This document shows, piece after piece, positions 7,607-14,322 of a stretch of DNA of 19,590 nt; positions within the stretch are counted from its first letter, which is position 1; every line of letters starts with the position of its first letter. The position numbers and the translations under genes were made by a program. The notes beneath the pieces were generated by a model. It saw nothing but the letters and a program-made list of their open reading frames with translations. It did not search any database and was not told the DNA's origin. The stretch spans positions 1-19,590 of the forward strand of contig NZ_LATL02000082.1 of assembly GCF_000972705.2 (NCBI RefSeq). Reading direction: 5' to 3'. Source of the stretch: Limnoraphis robusta CS-951 (GTDB lineage Bacteria; Cyanobacteriota; Cyanobacteriia; Cyanobacteriales; Microcoleaceae).

Positions 7607-9199
7607 ATGGCTATTGGCTATCTCGCTCTGGTTCTTCATGCTCATCTGCCTTTTGTCCGACATCCAGAGAGCGATTATGTCTTAGAGGAAGAATGGCTAT
7701 TTGAAGCGATCTCAGAAACCTATGTCCCGCTCATCAAAATGTTTGAAGGGTTAAAACGGGATGGGGTTGATTTTAAAATGACCATGAGTTTGACGCCGCC
7801 CTTGGTGTCAATGTTACGTGATCCCCTTCTCCAAGACCGTTTTGACAAGCATCTAGCCCAACTCCAACAACTCGTCGAACAGGAAGTTGTACGCAACAAA
7901 CACAATGGTCATGTCCGCTACTTAGCTGAACATTACATCCAGGAATTTATTGAGGTTCGAGAACTCTGGGAACGCTATCAGGGAGACCTGATTACAGCCT
8001 TTAAGCAATTTCAAGACACCAATAACCTAGAGATTATCACCTGCGGGGCAACTCATGGTTATTTACCCTTAATGAAAATGTACCCCCAGGCGGTTTGGGC
8101 GCAAATCAAAGTCGCCTGTGAACATTATGAGGAAAATTTTGGCTGTCCCCCAAGGGGAATATGGCTACCTGAATGCGCCTACTTTGATGGTTTAGATAGA
8201 CAAATCGCTGATGCAGGTTTACGCTATTTTCTCACCGATTGTCACGGGATTCTCTACGCTCGTCCTCGTCCCCGTTTTGGCACCTACACCCCCATTTTTA
8301 CCGAATCTGGCGTGGCGGTATTTGCACGGGATCATGAATCTTCTCAGCAGGTGTGGTCTTCGGAAGTTGGCTATCCGGGTGCGCCGGAATATCGGGAATT
8401 CTACAAAGATTTGGGTTGGGAAGCCGAGTATGAATATATTAAGCCTTATATTATGCCGAATGGTCAGCGCAAAAATACAGGCATTAAATATCACAAAATT
8501 ACAGGTCGTGGAGTAGCGCTGTCGGAAAAAGAATTATACGATCCCTATTGGGCGCGAGAAAAAACGGTTGAACACGCCGGAAATTTCATGCAGAACCGAG
8601 AACAGCAAGTTGAGCATCTCTACAGTATTATGCAGCGTCCTCCAGTGATTGTCTCGCCCTATGATGCGGAACTGTTCGGACATTGGTGGTATGAAGGCCC
8701 TTGGTTCTTGGATTGTTTATTCCGCAAGACTTGGTTCGATCAAAAAACCTATGGCATGATTCATTTGGCGGATTATCTGAAAAAATACCCCACCAACCAA
8801 GTTTGCAAACCCGCTCAGTCGAGTTGGGGTTACAAAGGGTTCCATGAATATTGGCTCAATCATACCAATAGTTGGATTTATCCCCACCTCCACAAAGCGG
8901 CTGAACGCATGGTTACGATGGCTTGTCGAGAACCGACAGATGAACTCGAACGCCGCGCCCTCAACCAAGCTGCACGAGAATTGCTCTTAGCTCAATCTTC
9001 GGACTGGGCGTTTATTATGAGTACCGGAACGATGGTTCCCTACGCGGTGCGGCGAACTCAATCTCATCTGATGCGCTTCAATAAGCTGTTTGAGGATGTT
9101 CTTCAGGGAAAAATAGACTCCGGTTGGTTGCAGAAGGTCGAAGCGATTGACAATATTTTCCCCAATATTGATTTTCACGTCTATAGACCGTTGTTCTAA
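7607..9199 (+). CDS. GH57 family 1,4-alpha-glucan branching-type enzyme
   Basis: A 530-residue cytoplasmic enzyme of glycoside hydrolase family 57, with no signal peptide. Motif 1 is HAHLPFVRH (residues 11-19). GIWLPECAY carries the nucleophile Glu189, and SPYDAELFGHWWYEGP carries the acid/base Asp353. The spacing is close to that of the archaeal branching enzyme TK1436. The C-terminal part (about 420-530, including SSDWAFIMSTGTMVPYA) matches the helical domain found in GH57 branching enzymes. The expected reaction is transfer of alpha-1,4 glucan chains to alpha-1,6 positions in glycogen, alongside or instead of the GH13 GlgB. Some family members mainly hydrolyse, so branching activity is likely but not certain. 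It is monocistronic as far as the window shows, with a candidate terminator just downstream. Confidence 0.9.
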   Translation: MAIGYLALVLHAHLPFVRHPESDYVLEEEWLFEAISETYVPLIKMFEGLKRDGVDFKMTMSLTPPLVSMLRDPLLQDRFDKHLAQLQQLVEQEVVRNKHNGHVRYLAEHYIQEFIEVRELWERYQGDLITAFKQFQDTNNLEIITCGATHGYLPLMKMYPQAVWAQIKVACEHYEENFGCPPRGIWLPECAYFDGLDRQIADAGLRYFLTDCHGILYARPRPRFGTYTPIFTESGVAVFARDHESSQQVWSSEVGYPGAPEYREFYKDLGWEAEYEYIKPYIMPNGQRKNTGIKYHKITGRGVALSEKELYDPYWAREKTVEHAGNFMQNREQQVEHLYSIMQRPPVIVSPYDAELFGHWWYEGPWFLDCLFRKTWFDQKTYGMIHLADYLKKYPTNQVCKPAQSSWGYKGFHEYWLNHTNSWIYPHLHKAAERMVTMACREPTDELERRALNQAARELLLAQSSDWAFIMSTGTMVPYAVRRTQSHLMRFNKLFEDVLQGKIDSGWLQKVEAIDNIFPNIDFHVYRPLF

Positions 9200-9225
9200 C
9201 TCAGGTTGAGATCAAATGTCGGGGA

Positions 9226-9254
9226 AATCCCTATCCGTCTCTAGGGTGGGGATT
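9226..9254 (+). terminator. Candidate terminator of the GH57 gene
   Basis: AATCCCTATCC pairs over 11 positions (two G-U) with GGGTGGGGATT around the loop GTCTCTA, 26 bp after the stop codon. The downstream tract is only moderately T-rich, so termination strength is uncertain. Confidence 0.5.
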
Positions 9255-9273
9255 AATCGTGTTTGTCTCCTGT

Positions 9274-9303
9274 TTATGTAAAGTTATGTAAAGAATTGTA
9301 AAT
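9274..9303. repeat. 10-bp phased TTATGTAAAG repeats upstream of gif genes
   Basis: TTATGTAAAG occurs twice in perfect tandem (9274-9283 and 9284-9293), followed by a 7/10 match (9294-9303). TGTAAA therefore recurs exactly every 10 bp (9277, 9287, 9297), on one face of the helix, and again at 9315 as half of the NtcA box. Confidence 0.7.
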
Positions 9304-9314
9304 TAAACTCATTT

Positions 9315-9330
9315 TGTAAAATAGACTACA
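9315..9330 (+). promoter_or_regulatory. NtcA-binding site upstream of gif tandem
   Basis: TGTA-AAATAGAC-TACA is a perfect match to the NtcA consensus GTA-N8-TAC, including the outer T and A. It lies 82 bp upstream of the first gif start codon. With the -10 at 9342-9347 the site is centred near -31, overlapping the core promoter rather than sitting at the activator position near -41. That is the geometry of repression under nitrogen limitation, as known for gifA and gifB in Synechocystis. Confidence 0.75.
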
Positions 9331-9341
9331 GAATTATGGTT

Positions 9342-9347
9342 TATGAT
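9342..9347 (+). promoter_or_regulatory. -10 element of the gif promoter
   Basis: TATGAT lies 12 bp after the NtcA site and 64 bp before the first gif start codon. No good -35 is present at 17 bp; the NtcA box occupies that place. The transcript would start near 9354 with a leader of about 58 bases. Confidence 0.5.
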
Positions 9348-9353
9348 AAAAAG

Positions 9354-9376
9354 GTGAGTCAAAGAAGCAGACTCAT
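9354..9376 (+). other. Stem-loop at the 5' end of the gif leader
   Basis: TGAGTC (9355-9360) pairs perfectly with GACTCA (9370-9375), with a flanking G-U pair and a 9-base loop. It would form at the very start of the predicted transcript, possibly protecting the 5' end. It does not contain the conserved blocks of the glutamine riboswitch. Confidence 0.4.
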
Positions 9377-9411
9377 CAGACAGAACTGAACCCCAAAAGA
9401 GGAGTAGAGAA

Positions 9412-9606
9412 ATGGGTACTGAAGACCAAGCCAGAGCGTTGATGATCCGTCATCACCAGATCATTAAAAACCGTCAGCAGTCGATGCTAAATCGAGCCGC
9501 CGCCGAAGTCGGTTTAGAAGCCGGAGACTACTGGAATCACATTCAAGGAAAACCCCACCCCACCTTCAGCCAAAACTATGATCGCAGCAATGCTTCGATG
9601 AGCTAA
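9412..9606 (+). CDS. gifA: Glutamine synthetase inactivating factor, IF7-like (copy 1)
   Basis: A 64-residue basic protein that I recognise as the GifA/IF7 family of cyanobacterial inhibitors. IF7 is about 65 residues, intrinsically disordered, and binds and inactivates glutamine synthetase type I when ammonium is plentiful. The sequence begins MGTEDQARALMIRHHQIIKNRQQSML. Arg8, Arg21 and Arg28, the residues implicated in binding GS in Synechocystis IF7, are at exactly those positions. The end, YDRSNASMS, is also typical. It has a GAGGAG ribosome site 7 bases before ATG. It lies behind a perfect NtcA box and is followed after 85 bp by a second copy with 45 of 64 residues identical. Expected behaviour: repressed by NtcA under nitrogen starvation, expressed with ammonium (inferred from family and site). 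Confidence 0.87.
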   Translation: MGTEDQARALMIRHHQIIKNRQQSMLNRAAAEVGLEAGDYWNHIQGKPHPTFSQNYDRSNASMS

Positions 9607-9615
9607 GGGTGAGCT

Positions 9616-9636
9616 AGGGTTATTCTGAGAATCCCT
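9616..9636 (+). other. Small hairpin between the two gif genes
   Basis: AGGG-TT-ATTC pairs with GAAT-CCCT (8 bp, a TT bulge, TGA loop) 10 bp after the first gif stop. It is not followed by a T-run. It may mark a processing or attenuation point that sets the ratio of the two copies. Confidence 0.35.
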
Positions 9637-9691
9637 GACAATTCTTTAAGAAAAAATCAAGATTCATTAAAAATTTAGGAGAGCAATCAAA

Positions 9692-9886
9692 ATGGGTACT
9701 CAAGATCAGGCTCGTTCTTTAATGATGCGTCATCACCAGATGGTTAAAAATCGTCAACAAGCTATGCTCAATCGGGTTGCTGACGAAGTGGGTATAGAAG
9801 TCGGTGACTATCACAGCACAATTCAAGGGAAGCCCACCGAAAACTTCCGCACAAGCTATGACCGTAGCAACGCCTCCATGAGTTAG
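9692..9886 (+). CDS. Glutamine synthetase inactivating factor, IF7-like (copy 2)
   Basis: A 64-residue paralogue of the preceding gene (45 of 64 residues identical, no gaps), beginning MGTQDQARSLMMRHHQMVKNRQQ and ending SYDRSNASMS. The key arginines at 8, 21 and 28 are conserved. Differences cluster in the middle and at 41-55 (for example HSTIQGKPTENFRTS against WNHIQGKPHPTFSQN), so both copies look functional but could differ in affinity or turnover. AGGAG with a 10-base spacer precedes the ATG. I see no second NtcA box or riboswitch in the 85-bp gap, so co-transcription from the upstream promoter is likely. A terminator follows 47 bp after the stop. It is not the longer IF17 (GifB) type, which has an N-terminal extension. 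Confidence 0.85.
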   Translation: MGTQDQARSLMMRHHQMVKNRQQAMLNRVADEVGIEVGDYHSTIQGKPTENFRTSYDRSNASMS

Positions 9887-9933
9887 TTAAACCTCCACAA
9901 GAGATTGCTTTGTGTACAATTAAACCCCAATCG

Positions 9934-9970
9934 CCCCACCGTAGCACCTGCTTCTGTGGGGATTTTAATT
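9934..9970 (+). terminator. Rho-independent terminator of the gif operon
   Basis: CCCCAC (9934-9939) pairs with GTGGGG (9956-9961), with an inner AGC/GCT stem, followed by ATTTTAATT. It separates the gif genes from argJ, so argJ should be an independent transcript. Confidence 0.7.
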
Positions 9971-9973
9971 ACA

Positions 9974-9987
9974 GTTCACTGTTCACT
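9974..9987. repeat. GTTCACT heptamer tandem pair
   Basis: Two perfect GTTCACT copies (9974-9980 and 9981-9987) follow the terminator directly. This is a short STRR-type tract upstream of the argJ promoter. Confidence 0.6.
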
Positions 9988-10006
9988 GTCTCCCCAACTC
10001 CTGACT

Positions 10007-10015
10007 TGGTATAAT
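10007..10015 (+). promoter_or_regulatory. Extended -10 promoter of argJ
   Basis: TGGTATAAT combines a perfect TATAAT (10010-10015) with the TGN extension. No good -35 is visible 17 bp upstream, as is common for extended -10 promoters. The start would be near 10022, giving a leader of about 49 bases. Confidence 0.55.
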
Positions 10016-10070
10016 AAAGGGCTTGAAACGCTAATCGCCTCTGTTGGAAGCGACAGAGAAAGGGGAAACC

Positions 10071-11312
10071 ATGTCAGATTGGACTGAGATTTCAGGGGGG
10101 ATAACGGCACCGAGAGGATACAAAGCCTCTGGAATCGTAGCAGGATTGAAACCATCGGGAGCGCCGGATTTGGCGTTAATCTTATCGGAGGTTGATGCGA
10201 TCGCGGCAGGAGTGTTTACGACTTCTCAAGTCCGAGCCGCCTGTGTCGATTATTGCCGTCAGCAACTGCAAGCACGACTTGGTGCTAGAGCCATTTTGTG
10301 CAACGCAGGACAAGCGAATGCCGCTACAGGAGAACAGGGTTGGGTAGATGCCGTTGAAAGCGCTCAAGTCCTCGCTCAAGCCTTGAATATTGACCCGGAA
10401 TCGGTTTTACTCGCTTCAACAGGGGTAATCGGTCAGCGCATTAAAATGGATGCCCTCAAAGCTGCTATTCCTGAGCTAGTGGCGCAAGCTTCCGAGACAG
10501 GCGGGGATGCAGCCGCTCGTGCAATTATTACGACCGATTTAGTTACAAAATCTATCGCCCTAGAAACGATGTTTGGCGATCGCCCGGTTCGCATTGGGGG
10601 GATTTCTAAAGGGTCTGGGATGATTCACCCGAATATGGCGACGATGTTAGCATTTGTGACTTGTGATGCGGCGGTGTCGCCTCCCTTGTGGCAGGAAATG
10701 TTGAGTCGAGCCGCCAATCGCAGCTTTAATCAAATTACCGTTGATGGCGATACCAGCACTAATGATACTTTGATTGCCTTAGCCAATGGTCAATCTCGCA
10801 CCCCGGCGATTACGGGTAGAGGGCCGGAAGCCGATCAACTCGAAGCGATGTTGACGACGGTTTGTGAACATTTAGCGAAAGCCGTCGCTCGGGACGGGGA
10901 AGGGGCGACTTGTTTGATTGAAGTGCAAGTCACTGGAGCATCCGATGAAGCCGCAGCAAGTCAAGTTGCAAAAACTATCGTGGGTTCATCCCTGGTGAAA
11001 TCAGCCATTTTTGGCCGTGATCCCAATTGGGGACGAATTGCCGCCGCCGCCGGACGTGCCGGGGTGAGTTTCAAGCAAGAAGAATTGCGAATTCAATTGG
11101 GTGATTTTGTTTTAATGGAAAACGGTCAACCTCTCCCCTTTGAACGAGCCGCTGCCAGTGAGTATTTGAAGCGAGCCGCCGCCGGGGAATATCTCAAGAG
11201 TGATACGGTTTTGATTCAAGTGCAGTTGGGTTCCGGTTCGGGTGTCGGAAAAGCTTGGGGATGTGACTTAAGCTATGACTACGTGAAAATTAACGCCGAG
11301 TATACGACTTAA
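10071..11312 (+). CDS. argJ: Bifunctional ornithine acetyltransferase / N-acetylglutamate synthase
   Basis: A 413-residue ArgJ. It transfers acetyl from N-acetylornithine to glutamate (the cyclic arginine pathway) and may also use acetyl-CoA. The ATG at 10071 follows a purine-rich AAAGGGG site; an in-frame TTG at 10044 is less likely. The start MSDWTEISGGITAPRGYKASG is typical. KGSGMIHPNMATMLAF contains the self-cleavage site, with Thr191 as the new N-terminal nucleophile of the beta chain, and TVDGDTSTNDT follows. GRDPNWGRIAAAAGRAG is also conserved. The C-terminal region carries a near-duplication, RAAASEYLK then RAAAGEYLK (359-367 and 368-376), encoded by a 27-bp imperfect tandem repeat. 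Placement after the gif genes links nitrogen assimilation control and arginine synthesis by location, but a terminator separates them. Confidence 0.95.
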   Translation: MSDWTEISGGITAPRGYKASGIVAGLKPSGAPDLALILSEVDAIAAGVFTTSQVRAACVDYCRQQLQARLGARAILCNAGQANAATGEQGWVDAVESAQVLAQALNIDPESVLLASTGVIGQRIKMDALKAAIPELVAQASETGGDAAARAIITTDLVTKSIALETMFGDRPVRIGGISKGSGMIHPNMATMLAFVTCDAAVSPPLWQEMLSRAANRSFNQITVDGDTSTNDTLIALANGQSRTPAITGRGPEADQLEAMLTTVCEHLAKAVARDGEGATCLIEVQVTGASDEAAASQVAKTIVGSSLVKSAIFGRDPNWGRIAAAAGRAGVSFKQEELRIQLGDFVLMENGQPLPFERAAASEYLKRAAAGEYLKSDTVLIQVQLGSGSGVGKAWGCDLSYDYVKINAEYTT

Positions 11313-11445
11313 AAGTTGACTGGAATTCTCCAGAGGCTAGCCTGTTACCGTCAGACTTGGTTTGAAATTTGTTCTTGATTTGCGGGTCTTGTGGAGCTTG
11401 ATCAGACAAAAGTTTCATAAGCAGATGACCAAAAAATTGGGATAC

Positions 11446-11800
11446 AAGCCTCGCCCTTAAGGGCGACTTTTATGGTAAAATCATATAGGTTGAAAAACCC
11501 GCCTTGTCCCATAAATACTACAGAATAGAAGATTAGGTTGGAACTCCTTTAGTTGAGGGCAGAACAAGGGAAGTCTTAAAGTCAATGAGAAAATCCAACT
11601 TGAAGACACAAACAAACAAAAACAAGATTTGTTAATAGTCGCGGGAGGACATTCTGAGACTTGAAACGGACGTGGAGGAAGGCATAAGACTCCGGTTATT
11701 GAAGCAGCGTCCTGCGAAGCGTCAACCCCCCGCACGCGACCACCCGTTAAAGGTGGCGTGGTGAGGAATCTTCTCCCTTTAGGGAGGAGAGGATGTCAAC
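11446..11800 (+). mobile_element. Internally deleted IS200/IS605-type element with tnpB tail and omega-RNA-like right end
   Basis: The right part reads, in one frame from about 11638, VAGGHSET-stop-NGRGGRHKTPVIEAASCEAST, which resembles the C-terminus of cyanobacterial TnpB proteins but is broken by a stop. It runs into a structured end: CACG...CCACC pairing with GGTGG-CGTG (11733-11760), then the hairpin CTCCC-TTTA-GGGAG (11773-11786), and GGATGTCAAC (11791-11800). This is the arrangement of IS605 right ends and TnpB omega-RNA. The left part has a perfect 16-bp palindrome, TCGCCCTTAAGGGCGA (11451-11466), followed by TATGGTAAAATCA, which could be the left-end hairpin and promoter. No transposase gene remains. 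The left boundary is approximate. The palindrome could alternatively serve as the argJ terminator. Confidence 0.65.
11640..11800 (+). ncRNA. Possible orphan omega-RNA (reRNA)-like right end
   Basis: This covers the degenerate tnpB 3' end plus the two right-end hairpins. In intact elements this RNA guides the TnpB nuclease, and the guide is the flanking sequence just outside the right end (here from about 11801, CTTCTTAGTAGTAATAAACG). Expression is not shown; a TnpB from another locus would be needed for activity. Confidence 0.4.
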
Positions 11801-11889
11801 CTTCTTAGTAGTAATAAACGGGACAGAAGAGATTTTGACGGGTTGATCAGTTGAGTCTGAGCCATCTTTGAATTCAGGTTGGATTGAGA

Positions 11890-14151
11890 TCAAATTAACT
11901 GCTCAACCTCTTCTGTTTTGTGGACAGGCATCGTTTGCAATAAGTAAGGAGGGTTTGTGGAGGCTTGACCCTTCTTGGCGTGGTTCGCCACCACACCTAG
12001 ACAGGGGAGACGAAACTTGTCGAGTTGAGCTAATACGTCTTGAGTGACGGATTGATGGGTTTTAGCAATTCCCACTACTAAGAGCAGACCATCGAGATGT
12101 CCGCATAAGAAACTGGCATCGGTGTAGTCTCGCAGTTGAGGAGTATCGTAAATTACAAGGTCGAAGGTTTTTTGCAATTCATCAACGATATGCCGCATCT
12201 GAGCCGAACCTAATAACTTAATGGCGGCGGCTGTGGGAGTCCCGGCGGTCAGAGCAAACAGGTTATCCGCCATCTGCGACTGTTGGATGAGAATACTCGG
12301 AGCAATGCGGTTATCGGTGAGAAGATTGCTGAGTCCTTTTTGATTGGGTAAGCCTAAGCTTTGATGCAGTTGAGGATGACGTAAATTAGCATCGACAATT
12401 AACACTTTCTGCCCCATACTGGCGATTGTTTGGGCTAAGTGTAAAGCAACGGTGGATTTTCCGTCTCCAGATTCGGCTGAACACACCGCCAGGGAACGTA
12501 AAGAAGAATCCCCATACAGAAAACGGACATTAGCATAGAGGACATCAAAAGCATCCATAAATCGAGACTGTTTTTGTTGAGAACTGCTAAATAACTCAAA
12601 AACAGATTTTCTTTTTTGACGGGGAATAATCCCTAACATCGGATGTTTTACTGATCCTTTTAGATCGTCAATCGTGTAGAAAATATTTTGAAGTTTTTCC
12701 AGTAAAATCGCCAATACCAGCCCCGCCACTAAGCCTCCAACTATACCCATCATTAGGGTTTTTTGACTGTTATCTTCTATCGTTTCCTCAATTTGAGGCC
12801 GAGAAATCACTTGCCAAGGTACGTTATCTTGAGCAGATTCTAGTAGTAACTTTTCCCGTTGTTCTAAAAATCGCTTCAGGTTTCCGTTGGCTAATTCTAG
12901 TTTTTGTTGTAGCTCGGCATATCGACGAGAAATGCTCGGAAGAACTTGAGCTTGTCGCTCAAATCTAGACTGGGATTCTTGCAGTCCTGCTAGACGCACT
13001 TCTAGCATTTCTATTTGATTACTCACGTCAACAAGCTGGGAAATCAATTGCTGACGAATTGAACTTTGAAATCCTAAAACAGAGGAATTAGGGGAGATAT
13101 TGGCTGAGTTTTCACCTAAGACTTGTTGGGTTTCTTGATCGAGGAGTTGTTGTATATTTGCTCGTTGCTGGAGGAGCAATTGCATTTCGGGTGTATTGTC
13201 GTTATAAACGGCTGATTGTTTAGCAATTTCTCTTTCTATTTCTGCTAAACTTGCCAACAACTGAGTTCGATTTGGGGCTTCACTCAAAGCCGATGCAGCT
13301 AAAGCTTCATTTGGTGTAAAATTGAGTTGGGCTTGCAAGTTAACGTACTGCGTTCTTAACTCCTGAAGTAGTCTTTGTGCTTCGTTACTTTGAGTCTCCA
13401 ACACTTGAATTTGTTCATATAATTCCTGAGCGCGAGTTGCGGGATTAACCAGTTGGTAATCTTGTTGTAAGTTTTGCAGTTCAGTTTGATAGCTATTGAC
13501 CCGTCTTTCTAAATCCGGAAGTTGAGCATCAATAAATTTAACGCCTTCCTGAATACCACTACTGCGTTCCTCTACACTGTATTTTTCATATCGTTTTGCC
13601 GTTTCCTCTAAAACCCTTTCAACGAGATCGGGATCGGAACCTTGATATTTGATTTCCAGGATTTTAGTGACGTCAAATCTCTTATTTTCACCCGCTAAAC
13701 GCTCTACCGTTAAGTCTTTTTGAATGTCTTGGAGGGTAAACTTAGGATATTGAGTTTGAACTTGGTTGACAATCTCATCTAAAATTTCTGGACTTTGCAA
13801 AATCTGTAACTGAGTGGGATAATCTAAGCTAAACAGATTCTCATTCGGGTTTCCCTGGGTTCTCGTTAATGTTAAGGGATCGGCCAATTTATCCGTTGAG
13901 CTAACGGGTTCAACTAACATCTGAAAGTGACCCTGATAAGTTGCAGTCGGCTCTTGAATCAAATAATGATTCGCTGCCATTCCCGCAGCCCCAGTCAGGC
14001 CGACAATTAACAGGATTTTCCGTTGAATAGTCCTTAACAGTGGGCCTAGATTTAACCCAGCCTGAGACGAAGCCGTTGTCTCCTCTGTCTCCTCAGAAAA
14101 TTGTGAAGCTTTTAGCTCGCCCGAGTCGAACGCTACAGTATCACGCTGCAT
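11890..14151 (-). CDS. Wzc-like polysaccharide co-polymerase with BY-kinase-type ATPase domain
   Basis: A 753-residue inner-membrane protein that should control chain length and export of an exopolysaccharide. The N-terminal Wzz domain has a transmembrane helix at about 44-62. A long coiled-coil-rich periplasmic region (about 180-435) leads to a second helix at about 466-484. A cytoplasmic CpsD-like ATPase domain follows: Walker A SAESGDGKST (Lys565), Walker A' VLIVDANLRHP (Asp587), Walker B LVIYDTPQ (Asp669). The usual PxxP motif before helix 2 is degenerate (RPQIEETIED). The C-terminal tail has only one tyrosine (Tyr736) where bacterial tyrosine kinases normally carry a cluster, so classical autophosphorylation control may be absent. 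It lies 171 bp downstream of the OPX gene on the same strand, probably in one operon. Only a weak ribosome site (AGG) precedes the ATG. Confidence 0.9.
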   Translation of the reverse strand: MQRDTVAFDSGELKASQFSEETEETTASSQAGLNLGPLLRTIQRKILLIVGLTGAAGMAANHYLIQEPTATYQGHFQMLVEPVSSTDKLADPLTLTRTQGNPNENLFSLDYPTQLQILQSPEILDEIVNQVQTQYPKFTLQDIQKDLTVERLAGENKRFDVTKILEIKYQGSDPDLVERVLEETAKRYEKYSVEERSSGIQEGVKFIDAQLPDLERRVNSYQTELQNLQQDYQLVNPATRAQELYEQIQVLETQSNEAQRLLQELRTQYVNLQAQLNFTPNEALAASALSEAPNRTQLLASLAEIEREIAKQSAVYNDNTPEMQLLLQQRANIQQLLDQETQQVLGENSANISPNSSVLGFQSSIRQQLISQLVDVSNQIEMLEVRLAGLQESQSRFERQAQVLPSISRRYAELQQKLELANGNLKRFLEQREKLLLESAQDNVPWQVISRPQIEETIEDNSQKTLMMGIVGGLVAGLVLAILLEKLQNIFYTIDDLKGSVKHPMLGIIPRQKRKSVFELFSSSQQKQSRFMDAFDVLYANVRFLYGDSSLRSLAVCSAESGDGKSTVALHLAQTIASMGQKVLIVDANLRHPQLHQSLGLPNQKGLSNLLTDNRIAPSILIQQSQMADNLFALTAGTPTAAAIKLLGSAQMRHIVDELQKTFDLVIYDTPQLRDYTDASFLCGHLDGLLLVVGIAKTHQSVTQDVLAQLDKFRLPCLGVVANHAKKGQASTNPPYLLQTMPVHKTEEVEQLI

Positions 14152-14208
14152 AATTACCTAACTTGAAATAGCCTTACTCTATCTTATCAGTGGATATTTG
14201 AATGACAG

Positions 14209-14249
14209 CAGTTTTGATGGGGCTGGGATGCAGGAGATTCTCAAAACTG
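14209..14249 (-). other. Inverted repeat in the OPX-Wzc spacer
   Basis: CAGTTTTGA (14209-14217) and TCAAAACTG (14241-14249) are perfect 9-bp inverted repeats around 23 bases, in the 171-bp gap between the two export genes. There is no T-run in either direction. It could be a processing or attenuation hairpin, or an operator for an internal promoter. Confidence 0.35.
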
Positions 14250-14322
14250 TTGACGATCATCTGCTTTTCTAATGGTCAATCTCAGAGACTCTAGAGAGAG
14301 ATTTCCCCGTTAAGCCGGATGA

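Noticed and set aside
9348..9411. Possible glutamine riboswitch in the gif leader, as known for gifB
   Set aside because: The leader is only about 58 bases and lacks the conserved blocks of that riboswitch; NtcA control explains the region better.
9905..10087. A 60-codon plus-strand frame between gif copy 2 and argJ
   Set aside because: It runs through the terminator and the argJ promoter and overlaps the argJ start; no protein features.
11481..11735. An 84-codon minus-strand frame
   Set aside because: It lies entirely in the IS605-type remnant, opposite the tnpB tail and right-end structure, has no recognisable domain, and looks like an antisense shadow.
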